A stretch of DNA of 64,000 bases from the NCBI RefSeq assembly GCF_023838525.1, contig NZ_JAHUQD010000010.1:22318-86317 (forward strand), in the 5' to 3' direction. How positions within the stretch are numbered: the stretch's first letter is position 1; every line of letters starts with the position of its first letter. The notes below the pieces were generated by a model. It worked only from the letters and a program-made list of their open reading frames with translations. It did no database searches and was not told the DNA's origin. This document shows, in pieces, positions 8,715 through 16,534 of this stretch. The DNA is from Caldicoprobacter algeriensis. GTDB taxonomy: Bacteria > Bacillota > Clostridia > Caldicoprobacterales > Caldicoprobacteraceae. The position numbers and the translations under genes are program-made.

Positions 8715-9382
8715 AGTTCCGTGCTCACTCCTATCGTTGCAGCTAATACCGTAGCTATGATGACATTCCAGCTACCTCCTACTGTTGCTGTTATAAACAG
8801 CGAAAAAGCTGCCGAACAAACGGCTACAAGTATATCCCTTTTATCCTTTATATGCATGCACAGCAGGGCTATAAACATCGCCGATAGGGCATAGTCCATA
8901 CCCCAGCGGGTAGGGTCGGGTATCAGATTGCCAAGCATGCCGCCTACAACCGTGCTAATTACCCATGCCGCATAACAGATAGTATGCAACCCCACAAAGA
9001 AAGAGGTAGAAGGCACGTGCTCTTTTAAATGAGTGATATCCACGGCATAGGTTTCATCTGTCAGCCCGAAGGATATGGTGGCCTGAACAAGTGACGGTAC
9101 TTTTTTGAAGTAGGGCGATAACGAGGCGCTCATGAGCATATGCCGTAGGTTCACGAGAAATACGGTAAAAATTATGGAGGCGGCATTGACGCCTGACGCT
9201 ATCATGGCTGTGGCGATAAACTGGGATGCACCGGCATATACCATGAACGACATCAAGAATATTTCGAAGATTGATAGGCATTGTTGGTTTGCTAGTATTC
9301 CAAAGGCCATGCCAATTGGAATATAACCTAGCACAACGGGAACAGACTTTTTAATGCCAATTACAAAATTATCATTTATCAC
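8678..9382 (-). CDS. azlC: Branched-chain amino acid permease AzlC
   Basis: The 234-residue large subunit of the AzlCD exporter. It contains SVPVVLGYIPIGMAFGILA, MVYAGASQFIATAMIASG and VNLRHMLMSASLSPY, all typical of AzlC, and several further membrane segments. The start is a GTG whose first base is 9382, behind AGGTGAG. The frame is open 30 codons further upstream, but that segment is Cys/Arg-rich, unlike the family, and has no ribosome binding site. Together with azlD it exports branched-chain amino acids; regulation is not visible. Confidence 0.88.
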   Translation of the reverse strand: MINDNFVIGIKKSVPVVLGYIPIGMAFGILANQQCLSIFEIFLMSFMVYAGASQFIATAMIASGVNAASIIFTVFLVNLRHMLMSASLSPYFKKVPSLVQATISFGLTDETYAVDITHLKEHVPSTSFFVGLHTICYAAWVISTVVGGMLGNLIPDPTRWGMDYALSAMFIALLCMHIKDKRDILVAVCSAAFSLFITATVGGSWNVIIATVLAATIGVSTELWSKKLSLSSSE

Positions 9383-9472
9383 GGATCTCTCACCTGTTTT
9401 CCTGCATATCGTTGTACGGCAATCTACATTTTTGCACGGTAACTGCAAATGAAATTTTATCATAGTGTACAC

Positions 9473-9665
9473 GAAAAAAACAATCAGGTCAAGCTCAAAC
9501 GTCCAATTTATTTTTATTACCTACCTAAGCCAGAAAGTCTGGCAGCTAACATGCTTTCTATGGAATTGTATCATATTATCAGACTTATGATCATATTGAT
9601 TATATTGCCAGATCAATAATCAGTTTAACCAAAGATCTAAAAGTTGTAAACAGGGGGTAGGGGAA
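9473..9665 (+). promoter_or_regulatory. Control region upstream of the large carbohydrate operon
   Basis: This A/T-rich divergent intergenic region has no gene. It holds a short hairpin, GCCAGA-AAG-TCTGGC (9529-9543). It also holds TCATATT twice, 20 bp apart (9571 and 9591), and an inverted repeat TATTGAT/ATCAATA (9594-9600 and 9612-9618). The spacing of two helical turns suits an AraC-type regulator such as the one at 320-1900. I cannot assign a confident -35/-10 pair. Confidence 0.3.
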
Positions 9666-12578
9666 ATGGATTTTAAAAGTGCAGCAAGGATGGGCTTCAT
9701 TTTGGCTTTGTCAATTTTTTTATTGATGTTTTCCAGTTTTATAACCCCCAAGATAAATGTTTCCCGAGCACAGAATGAAAATAAGCGAGGATTTGCTGCA
9801 GTAAATATAAGGGATGACTATGAGGTATACCTATCCCAACATAAAGATGCACCATATCCTGATGAGAGCATAACTATAAATGCAGTTGATTTTATAGCTG
9901 CCGAGCCGGCTGTCGATATTGTTGAAGGGCTTGGAGGAATCCCAGGCAAAGCGGTTAAAACTGATGAAGAGGGATATATCGAGTGGAAAGTAAATATAAA
10001 TAAAGCAGGCTTATACAATATAAAGATCGAGTATTATCCCATAAAGGGCAGGGGTTCATCCATTGAGAGGGAATTGTGGATAAATGGCAAGCTGCCCTTC
10101 TTTGGAGCAGGGCACCTTACCTTTTCAAGGGTATGGAGCGATGCGGAGCCTATAAAGCAAGATAACCGAGGTAACGATATGCGCCCAAGTCAAGCAGAAT
10201 CCCCTAGATGGGAGCAAAGTTATTTCCAGGATTATATGGGCTATTATAATGAGCCTTATTACTTCTATTTTGAAGCGGGAGAAAATACTATAAGGCTGGT
10301 ATCGGTTAAAGAGCCCATGGCCATAAAATCCATCACTATAGAGCAAGCGCCTAAAAGCCTGCCGTACAAGCAGATAGCTGATACATATCAGAAAAAAGGT
10401 TATAAGAACTATGAAGGTACTCCCATCAAAGTCCAGGGTGAACATGCCTATTTAAAATCCGATCCAACGCTTTATCCTGTATATGACAGAGCATCACCTT
10501 CTACCGAACCGTATCATCCTTCCAAAATACGCTTAAATATCATAGGTGGCTACAGGTGGAACCTGCCCGGTCAATGGATTGTATGGAAAGTAAATGTACC
10601 CGAAGATGGATTGTATAGGCTGGCATTCAAAGTGCGGCAAAATATGGTGAGAGGTTCATTTAGTAATAGACGGCTTTTGATCGATGGCGAAGTTCCATTT
10701 GCTGAAGCCGAAAACCTAAAATTTAAATATAAAAACGACTGGGTGATGTATGAGCTGACAGATGATAATGGCAAACCGTGTTTGTTTTATCTCGAAAAAG
10801 GAGAACACGAGATAAAGCTAGAGGTTACGTTGGGCGCTCTGGCAGAGATTATACGCACCGTAGAATCCAGCCTGTATCGACTAAACGAGGCTTACAGGAA
10901 GATCATAATGGTGACCACTCCCACTCCGGATCCGTATAGGGATTATCAACTCGAACAGCAGATTCCTGATGTAATAAAAGAATTGGACGAACAGGGAGAT
11001 ATAATAGATAAAATGGCGCAACAGCTGATAGCCTATACTGGGCAGAGGGGTTCTCAGAGTGCTATACTTTATCGCTTGTCGTATCAGCTCAGGGATATGG
11101 CAAGAAGGCCGGAGCGGATACCCCGGATGCTTAATGACTTTAAAACTAATATAGGGAGCCTTGGTACATGGATATTGTCGGCCAGAGAACAGCCGCTGGA
11201 GATAGATTATATATGGCTGGGATCCCCGACACAGCGGCTTCCGGAAGTGAGTACCAATTTTGTTCAAAAAGTTTTTCATGAGGTGAGATCGCTTATAGCA
11301 TCTTTTACCGAAGACTATAACAGCATAGGCAATGTATACAGTGGAGAAGCTTTAAAGGTATGGATTCAGACCGGTAGGGATCAGGCACAGGTGTTAAAGC
11401 AGATCATAGACGATACTTTTACACCACAAACCGGTATACCAGTAAATTTGGAGTTGGTACAGCCGGGTACGCTGTTGCCCGCCGTTGTGGCAGGTATAGG
11501 GCCGGATGTTGCATTGCAACTAGGCATCGGCGATCCCGTCAACTTTGCTACGCGGCGTGCTGCTATAGATCTTACTCAGTTTGAGGATTTCTATGAGGTG
11601 GCACAACGATTCCATGATAGTGCCTTGGTTCCATATAGGTTTAATAACGGTGTCTTTGCTCTTCCAGAAACCCAAAGTTTTCCGATGCTTTTTTATAGGG
11701 CTGATATATTAGAAGAGCTTGGATTGCAGGTACCGGAAACCTGGGAAGATGTATTCAATATATTGCCGGTTATACAGAAAAATCACATGGATTTTGGCAT
11801 ACCAATTTCTACCACACAAACGCCGGGCGCAGGCATGACATCGTTTACCATGCTCCTGTATCAAATGGGTGGTAAACTCTATAGAGAAGACGGTATATCC
11901 ACTGCTTTGAATGAAGAGGAGGCTATTGAAGCCTTCAAGATGTGGACGGAGCTGTATGTAAACTATAAGTTCCCTGTACAGTACGATTTTGCTAACAGGT
12001 TTAGAATTGGTGAAATGCCCATTGGCATAGCTGATTATCAGACGTATAATTTCTTATCTGTATTTGCACCTGAAATAAGAGGGTTATGGGATTTTGCACC
12101 CGTACCCGGAATGAAAAAACCTGATGGTTTTATAGACAGGTCGGTGCCCAGCGGTGGGACGGCAGCCATGATTGTGAGGGGCGTGAGGGATAAAGACGCT
12201 GCATGGGAATTTTTAAAGTGGTGGACCAGCACCGAGGCCCAGGAACGCTTTGGCCGAGAGATGGAAAGCCTTCTAGGAGCAGCAGGTAGGTATCCAACTG
12301 CTAACATAGAGGCTTTAGAAAAATTGCCATGGCCTATTAAGGATTATAAAAATTTGATGGAGCAGTGGCAGTGGGTTAAAGGCAATCCAGAAGTTCCGGG
12401 TGGGTATTTTATGCCGAGGCATTTGGATAATGCTTTTAGGAAAGTCGTATACGGCGGAGAGGACTCGAGAGAGACAATACTGGATTATGTACGCGTGATA
12501 AATGAAGAGATCACCAACAAGCGCATTGAATTTGGACTGCCAACGTTGGAAGATTTAAAAAATGATACGGGAAGGTGA
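9666..12578 (+). CDS. Large sugar-binding protein: two beta-sandwich modules fused to a family 1 solute-binding domain
   Basis: A 970-residue exported protein with an N-terminal hydrophobic signal (residues ~8-35) but no clear lipobox. Residues ~50-225 and ~255-395 look like two related beta-sandwich, carbohydrate-binding-like modules; compare IEWKVNINKAGLYNIKIEYYP with WIVWKVNVPEDGLYRLAFK. A helical linker (~400-555) follows, then a solute-binding domain (~560-950) with GNVYSGEALKVWIQ, FALPETQSFPMLFYRADIL, PETWEDVF, and a C-terminal AAWEFLKWWTSTEAQERFG. This is over twice the usual length for the family. It heads a long operon and precedes two permease genes by a few bases. Likely role: binding extracellular polysaccharide and handing oligosaccharides to the importer. 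Confidence 0.85.
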   Translation: MDFKSAARMGFILALSIFLLMFSSFITPKINVSRAQNENKRGFAAVNIRDDYEVYLSQHKDAPYPDESITINAVDFIAAEPAVDIVEGLGGIPGKAVKTDEEGYIEWKVNINKAGLYNIKIEYYPIKGRGSSIERELWINGKLPFFGAGHLTFSRVWSDAEPIKQDNRGNDMRPSQAESPRWEQSYFQDYMGYYNEPYYFYFEAGENTIRLVSVKEPMAIKSITIEQAPKSLPYKQIADTYQKKGYKNYEGTPIKVQGEHAYLKSDPTLYPVYDRASPSTEPYHPSKIRLNIIGGYRWNLPGQWIVWKVNVPEDGLYRLAFKVRQNMVRGSFSNRRLLIDGEVPFAEAENLKFKYKNDWVMYELTDDNGKPCLFYLEKGEHEIKLEVTLGALAEIIRTVESSLYRLNEAYRKIIMVTTPTPDPYRDYQLEQQIPDVIKELDEQGDIIDKMAQQLIAYTGQRGSQSAILYRLSYQLRDMARRPERIPRMLNDFKTNIGSLGTWILSAREQPLEIDYIWLGSPTQRLPEVSTNFVQKVFHEVRSLIASFTEDYNSIGNVYSGEALKVWIQTGRDQAQVLKQIIDDTFTPQTGIPVNLELVQPGTLLPAVVAGIGPDVALQLGIGDPVNFATRRAAIDLTQFEDFYEVAQRFHDSALVPYRFNNGVFALPETQSFPMLFYRADILEELGLQVPETWEDVFNILPVIQKNHMDFGIPISTTQTPGAGMTSFTMLLYQMGGKLYREDGISTALNEEEAIEAFKMWTELYVNYKFPVQYDFANRFRIGEMPIGIADYQTYNFLSVFAPEIRGLWDFAPVPGMKKPDGFIDRSVPSGGTAAMIVRGVRDKDAAWEFLKWWTSTEAQERFGREMESLLGAAGRYPTANIEALEKLPWPIKDYKNLMEQWQWVKGNPEVPGGYFMPRHLDNAFRKVVYGGEDSRETILDYVRVINEEITNKRIEFGLPTLEDLKNDTGR

Positions 12579-12582
12579 AAAA

Positions 12583-13524
12583 ATGGCTGCTGTTATAATA
12601 CCTAATACCAAAATACCCATTAAGACAAGGATAAGTTATGCGTGGGCAGAGGTAAAGAGGAATAAGGTTTCTTATATGTTCCTTGCACCGTATGCGCTAA
12701 TATTCACGGTATTTACTGTTATACCCGTGCTGGTGTCAATGGGATTAAGTTTTACCTACTTCAACATACTTGAACCGCCTAAATGGATTGGATTTCAGAA
12801 TTATATAAATTTGCTCTTAGATGATGAAGTGTTCTTGATTGCGCTGAAAAACACCTTTTTGTTTGCAGCTATAACTGGACCTATCGGATATTTTGCAGCT
12901 CTGTTCTTTGCGTGGATGATAAATGAGTTGCCTCCCAAGATAAGAGCTATAATGGTGGTCATATTCTATGCTCCTACCATTTCTGGGCAGGCATATATAA
13001 TATGGAATACGCTGTTCAGCGGCGATGCTTATGGGTATATAAACAGTATGCTTATCAGGCTTGGTATTATATATGAGCCGATCCAGTGGCTTACCGACCC
13101 TGCTTATATGCGAACAGCTGCTATAATAGTGGTACTATGGATGAGCCTGGGTACGGGATTCTTGTCATTTATAGCAGGACTACAAAGTATAGATAATACG
13201 CTTTATGAATCAGGATATGTAGATGGCATACAAAATAGGTGGCAGGAACTGTGGTATATAACTCTGCCTTCAATGAAACCACAGCTGCTCTTCGGCGCTG
13301 TTATGTCCATAACTTCATCGTTTGCCATACATGAAATACTTGTACCACTGGTCGGTTTCCCTAGTACAGATTATGCTGCGCACACCGTGGTATCGCATCT
13401 TGTGGACTATGGCAATATAAGATTTGAAATGGGAACCGCTTCTGCCATAGCTACGTTGTTGTTCATTGCTATGGTAGGCACAAATCGGATTGTACAGAGA
13501 TTATTGAGGAAGGTAGGCAACTGA
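12583..13524 (+). CDS. Sugar ABC transporter permease (MalF type)
   Basis: A 313-residue CUT1 permease with an N-terminal cytoplasmic tail and six predicted membrane segments. The start at ATG 12583 is preferred over 12562 because GGAAGGTG lies just upstream and the longer start would overlap the preceding gene. The EAA loop region reads TLYESGYVDGIQNRWQELW, with Gly in place of the usual Ala-Ala, a mild deviation. It lies five bases after the large binding protein and just before its partner permease. It forms half of the first of two channels in this operon. No ATPase is encoded nearby. Confidence 0.9.
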   Translation: MAAVIIPNTKIPIKTRISYAWAEVKRNKVSYMFLAPYALIFTVFTVIPVLVSMGLSFTYFNILEPPKWIGFQNYINLLLDDEVFLIALKNTFLFAAITGPIGYFAALFFAWMINELPPKIRAIMVVIFYAPTISGQAYIIWNTLFSGDAYGYINSMLIRLGIIYEPIQWLTDPAYMRTAAIIVVLWMSLGTGFLSFIAGLQSIDNTLYESGYVDGIQNRWQELWYITLPSMKPQLLFGAVMSITSSFAIHEILVPLVGFPSTDYAAHTVVSHLVDYGNIRFEMGTASAIATLLFIAMVGTNRIVQRLLRKVGN

Positions 13525-13525
13525 T

Positions 13526-14395
13526 ATGGTAAAGGTGAGGATAAGACTAAAACAGAGAAAGCCAAACCGTTCTTTAAGTGGCGATATAACAAATATTGTA
13601 ATTTTGATTTTCTTCGGCTTGTTCTTCGCTTTACCACTTATATATGCTGTATCAAATGCTTTTAAGCCGTTGGATGAGATATTTTTATTCCCACCGCGCT
13701 TTTTTGTAAGGAATCCGTCACTGGAGAATTTTCAAGACCTCTTCATTTTGATGCAGCAGTCATGGGTTCCCTTTTCAAGATATATATTAAATACCGTCTT
13801 CATAACGGTGGTGGGAACAGTAGGACATGTCGTAGTAGCCTCTATGGCGGCATATGTTTTAGCTAAGCACAAATTCCCCGGCAGGAGTTTGTTCTTTAGT
13901 ATTGTGGTAGCATCGTTGATGTTTTCATACCATGTTACTGCGATACCCAGCTATCTGATTATGTCCTTTTTGAAGTGGATAGATACCTATTATGCTATCA
14001 TAATACCTCAACTGGCCTATTCTTTGGGATTATTCTTGATGAAGCAGTTTATGGAGCAAATACCCGATTCGTTGCTGGAAGCCGCCAGGATAGATGGGGC
14101 TAGCGAGTTTCGTGTATTTTGGCAGATAGCTATGCCCACCGTTAAACCGGCATGGCTTACATTAGTTATATTTGTATTTCAAAATTTGTGGAATACTACA
14201 GGAGGTACTTACATTTACAGTGAAGAGTTGAAGACACTGCCTTTCGCCCTCCAGCAGATACTGGCTGGTGGTATTGCCAGGGCGGGTGTGGCTGCTGCTG
14301 TGGCTTTGCTTATGATGACTGTGCCTATTACCTTATTTATCATAACACAGAACAATATAATTCAGACCATGACCACTTCGGGAATAAAGGAATAG
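13526..14395 (+). CDS. Sugar ABC transporter permease (MalG type)
   Basis: A 289-residue CUT1 permease that starts at ATG 13526, two bases after the preceding stop. It shows the family opening ALPLIYAVSNAFKPLDEIF, the EAA loop LLEAARIDGASEFRVFWQI (about residues 186-204), and a C-terminal hydrophobic end finishing in TTSGIKE. It pairs with the preceding permease for the 970-residue binding protein. The next gene begins 12 bp downstream on the same strand, so the operon continues. Confidence 0.92.
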   Translation: MVKVRIRLKQRKPNRSLSGDITNIVILIFFGLFFALPLIYAVSNAFKPLDEIFLFPPRFFVRNPSLENFQDLFILMQQSWVPFSRYILNTVFITVVGTVGHVVVASMAAYVLAKHKFPGRSLFFSIVVASLMFSYHVTAIPSYLIMSFLKWIDTYYAIIIPQLAYSLGLFLMKQFMEQIPDSLLEAARIDGASEFRVFWQIAMPTVKPAWLTLVIFVFQNLWNTTGGTYIYSEELKTLPFALQQILAGGIARAGVAAAVALLMMTVPITLFIITQNNIIQTMTTSGIKE

Positions 14396-14407
14396 AGGAG
14401 TGTCGGT

Positions 14408-16519
14408 ATGAGGGTAAAAATGCATTGTTTATTGGCTGTATTGTTATGTCTATTAATTTTTCCCCCTGAATTTGCCTCTGCAGCTCCAGCATATGAAAGC
14501 TATACATATGATTATTGGGGTAATGTGGTATATGCACCTCATGCTTACCTGCCTGAGAATATTATAGATGGGTCTACACTGGGCATAGGGGACTTAAATA
14601 CACCTAGCGATCTTTTCGTAAGCCGGGATGGAAGGGTTTATATAGCTGACTCGGGTAACAATAGAATAATAGTTACTGATAAAAATTGGAATGTGTTGGC
14701 TGAAATCAAATCATTTGAGAATAATGGGAAAAGCGATACTTTCAAAAATCCACAGGGGTTGTATGTTACCAAGGATGGGCACATATATGTTGCTGATACC
14801 GACAACGGCCGGATTGTCGAGTTGGGGCCATCAGGTGAATTCATAAGGGAAATAGGCCCGCCTGAGGCCGACATAATACCTGCTGATTTTGTGTATAAGC
14901 CTATGAAACTTGTATTGGATGAGGCCAAGAGGATATACGTTATAGCCCAGAATGTAAATCAGGGCATAATAGAATTAAATGCTGATGGAAGCTTTCAGGG
15001 ATATATGGGGGCCAGCAGGGTAATACCTAATATAGCAGATTACATATGGAAGATGATATCAACTAGGGAGCAGCGCGCAGGTATGGTGCTTTTTGTTCCT
15101 ACAGAATACAATAACATCTATATAGATGATGAAGGCTTTCTGTATGTTACTACCAGCGCTTTAAGCGATTCAGATATACAAAATGCTATTAACTTCCGTA
15201 GCGCTGATGACAGGGTAGCGCCTGTAAGACGCTTAAATCTGACCGGTACCGATGTTTTAAGAAGGCGTGGCTTTTTCCCGCCGGTTGGCGACATAAGGTT
15301 TCCGTATATAGGATCTGTGAGAGGCGCATCCATGCTGGTGGATGTGGTCGTGGATAGCACTACTGGCATATACAGCGTGTTGGATAGGAAAAGAGGACGT
15401 ATATTTACATATGATAACGATGGGAATCTTCTATATGTTTTCGGCGGCATAGGAGAGCAGGTGGGTACATTCAAAAGCCCCGCCGCTATAGAGAGATTAG
15501 GGAATAAGATACTGGTGCTGGATTCTAAGCTGAATAACATAACGGTGTTTTCTATAACGGAATATGGTTCTCTTATAAACGAGGCTTTGTATTTGCATCA
15601 TACAGGCAAGTATGAAGAGGCGTCTGATAGATGGAGGCAAGTCTTGCGTTATAATTCCAACTACGAGCTGGCCTACATAGGGCTGGGTAAATCGCTGCTC
15701 AGGCAGGATCGCTTTGCTGAAGCCATGGAATGTTTTCGATTGGGCAATAAACGCGATCTATATTCCAAGGCTTTTCAACACTATAGAAAGAAGACGGTAG
15801 AGCAGAATTTTGGCTGGATAGTCGGCAGTATAGTACTTGCAACAGCAGCTGTATGGCTTATATCGAAATACAGAGATAAGATATTTAAAAGGGACAACAA
15901 GCTGCTGGATAGCCTTGGCTATGCATTTTATGTGATATTCCATCCATTTGATGGTTTCTGGGATCTAAAGCATGAGAAGAGGGGCAGCTTGCCGGCTGCC
16001 TGTATAATAATTGTATTGCTTGTAGTGACTTTCGTTTTAAGAAGACAACTTACCGGTTTTATATTTAATACCAACGATCCCAAGAGATTAAATTTGTTTA
16101 TCGAAATATCCAGCGTCATGATACCATACGGTTTATGGTGCATAGCCAACTGGTGCCTTACCACTTTGATGGATGGTGAGGGTAGTTTTACAGATATTAT
16201 CATAACTACTGCTTATGCCACTGTGCCTCTTATCTTAATAAATTTGTTGCTTATACCGTTTAGCCATATCATAACGGCTGAAGAGGGTGCATTTTATACG
16301 TTTTTTGCACAGCTGGCCGTATTCTGGTGCGGCTTGCTGATTGTGCTGGGCACTATGATCACGCACCAGTATACCATGAGAAAAACCATAGGCACGTCGG
16401 TACTTACCATTGTAGGCATGGGACTTATCACATTTATAGGTTTATTGGTATTTGATCTACTTCAGCAGATTATCACTTTTGTATACACGATATATAGGGA
16501 GATAGCATTTAGGCTTTAA
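14408..16519 (+). CDS. Membrane protein with NHL repeats, TPR and Yip1 domain
   Basis: A 703-residue fusion. It has a signal peptide (MRVKMHCLLAVLLCLLIFP, cleavage near ASAAP). NHL-type beta-propeller repeats cover ~50-395, with repeated cores such as SDLFVSRDGRVYIADSGNNR and QGLYVTKDGHIYVADTDNGR. A TPR-like helical part spans ~395-450 (YEEASDRWRQVLRYNSNYEL). A membrane segment lies near 467-484, and the last ~200 residues form a polytopic Yip1-like domain (LMDGEGSFTDIIITTAYATVP). The propeller should face outside and could bind glycans or the neighbouring binding proteins. It sits between two permease pairs in one operon. Function unknown; a scaffold or sensor role is inference. Confidence 0.8.
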   Translation: MRVKMHCLLAVLLCLLIFPPEFASAAPAYESYTYDYWGNVVYAPHAYLPENIIDGSTLGIGDLNTPSDLFVSRDGRVYIADSGNNRIIVTDKNWNVLAEIKSFENNGKSDTFKNPQGLYVTKDGHIYVADTDNGRIVELGPSGEFIREIGPPEADIIPADFVYKPMKLVLDEAKRIYVIAQNVNQGIIELNADGSFQGYMGASRVIPNIADYIWKMISTREQRAGMVLFVPTEYNNIYIDDEGFLYVTTSALSDSDIQNAINFRSADDRVAPVRRLNLTGTDVLRRRGFFPPVGDIRFPYIGSVRGASMLVDVVVDSTTGIYSVLDRKRGRIFTYDNDGNLLYVFGGIGEQVGTFKSPAAIERLGNKILVLDSKLNNITVFSITEYGSLINEALYLHHTGKYEEASDRWRQVLRYNSNYELAYIGLGKSLLRQDRFAEAMECFRLGNKRDLYSKAFQHYRKKTVEQNFGWIVGSIVLATAAVWLISKYRDKIFKRDNKLLDSLGYAFYVIFHPFDGFWDLKHEKRGSLPAACIIIVLLVVTFVLRRQLTGFIFNTNDPKRLNLFIEISSVMIPYGLWCIANWCLTTLMDGEGSFTDIIITTAYATVPLILINLLLIPFSHIITAEEGAFYTFFAQLAVFWCGLLIVLGTMITHQYTMRKTIGTSVLTIVGMGLITFIGLLVFDLLQQIITFVYTIYREIAFRL

Positions 16520-16534
16520 AGGGAGGTGGGTTAT

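Noticed and set aside
8440..9326. Plus-strand frames opposite azlCD
   Set aside because: AzlC/AzlD on the minus strand explain the coding signal; the plus-strand translations lack family features.
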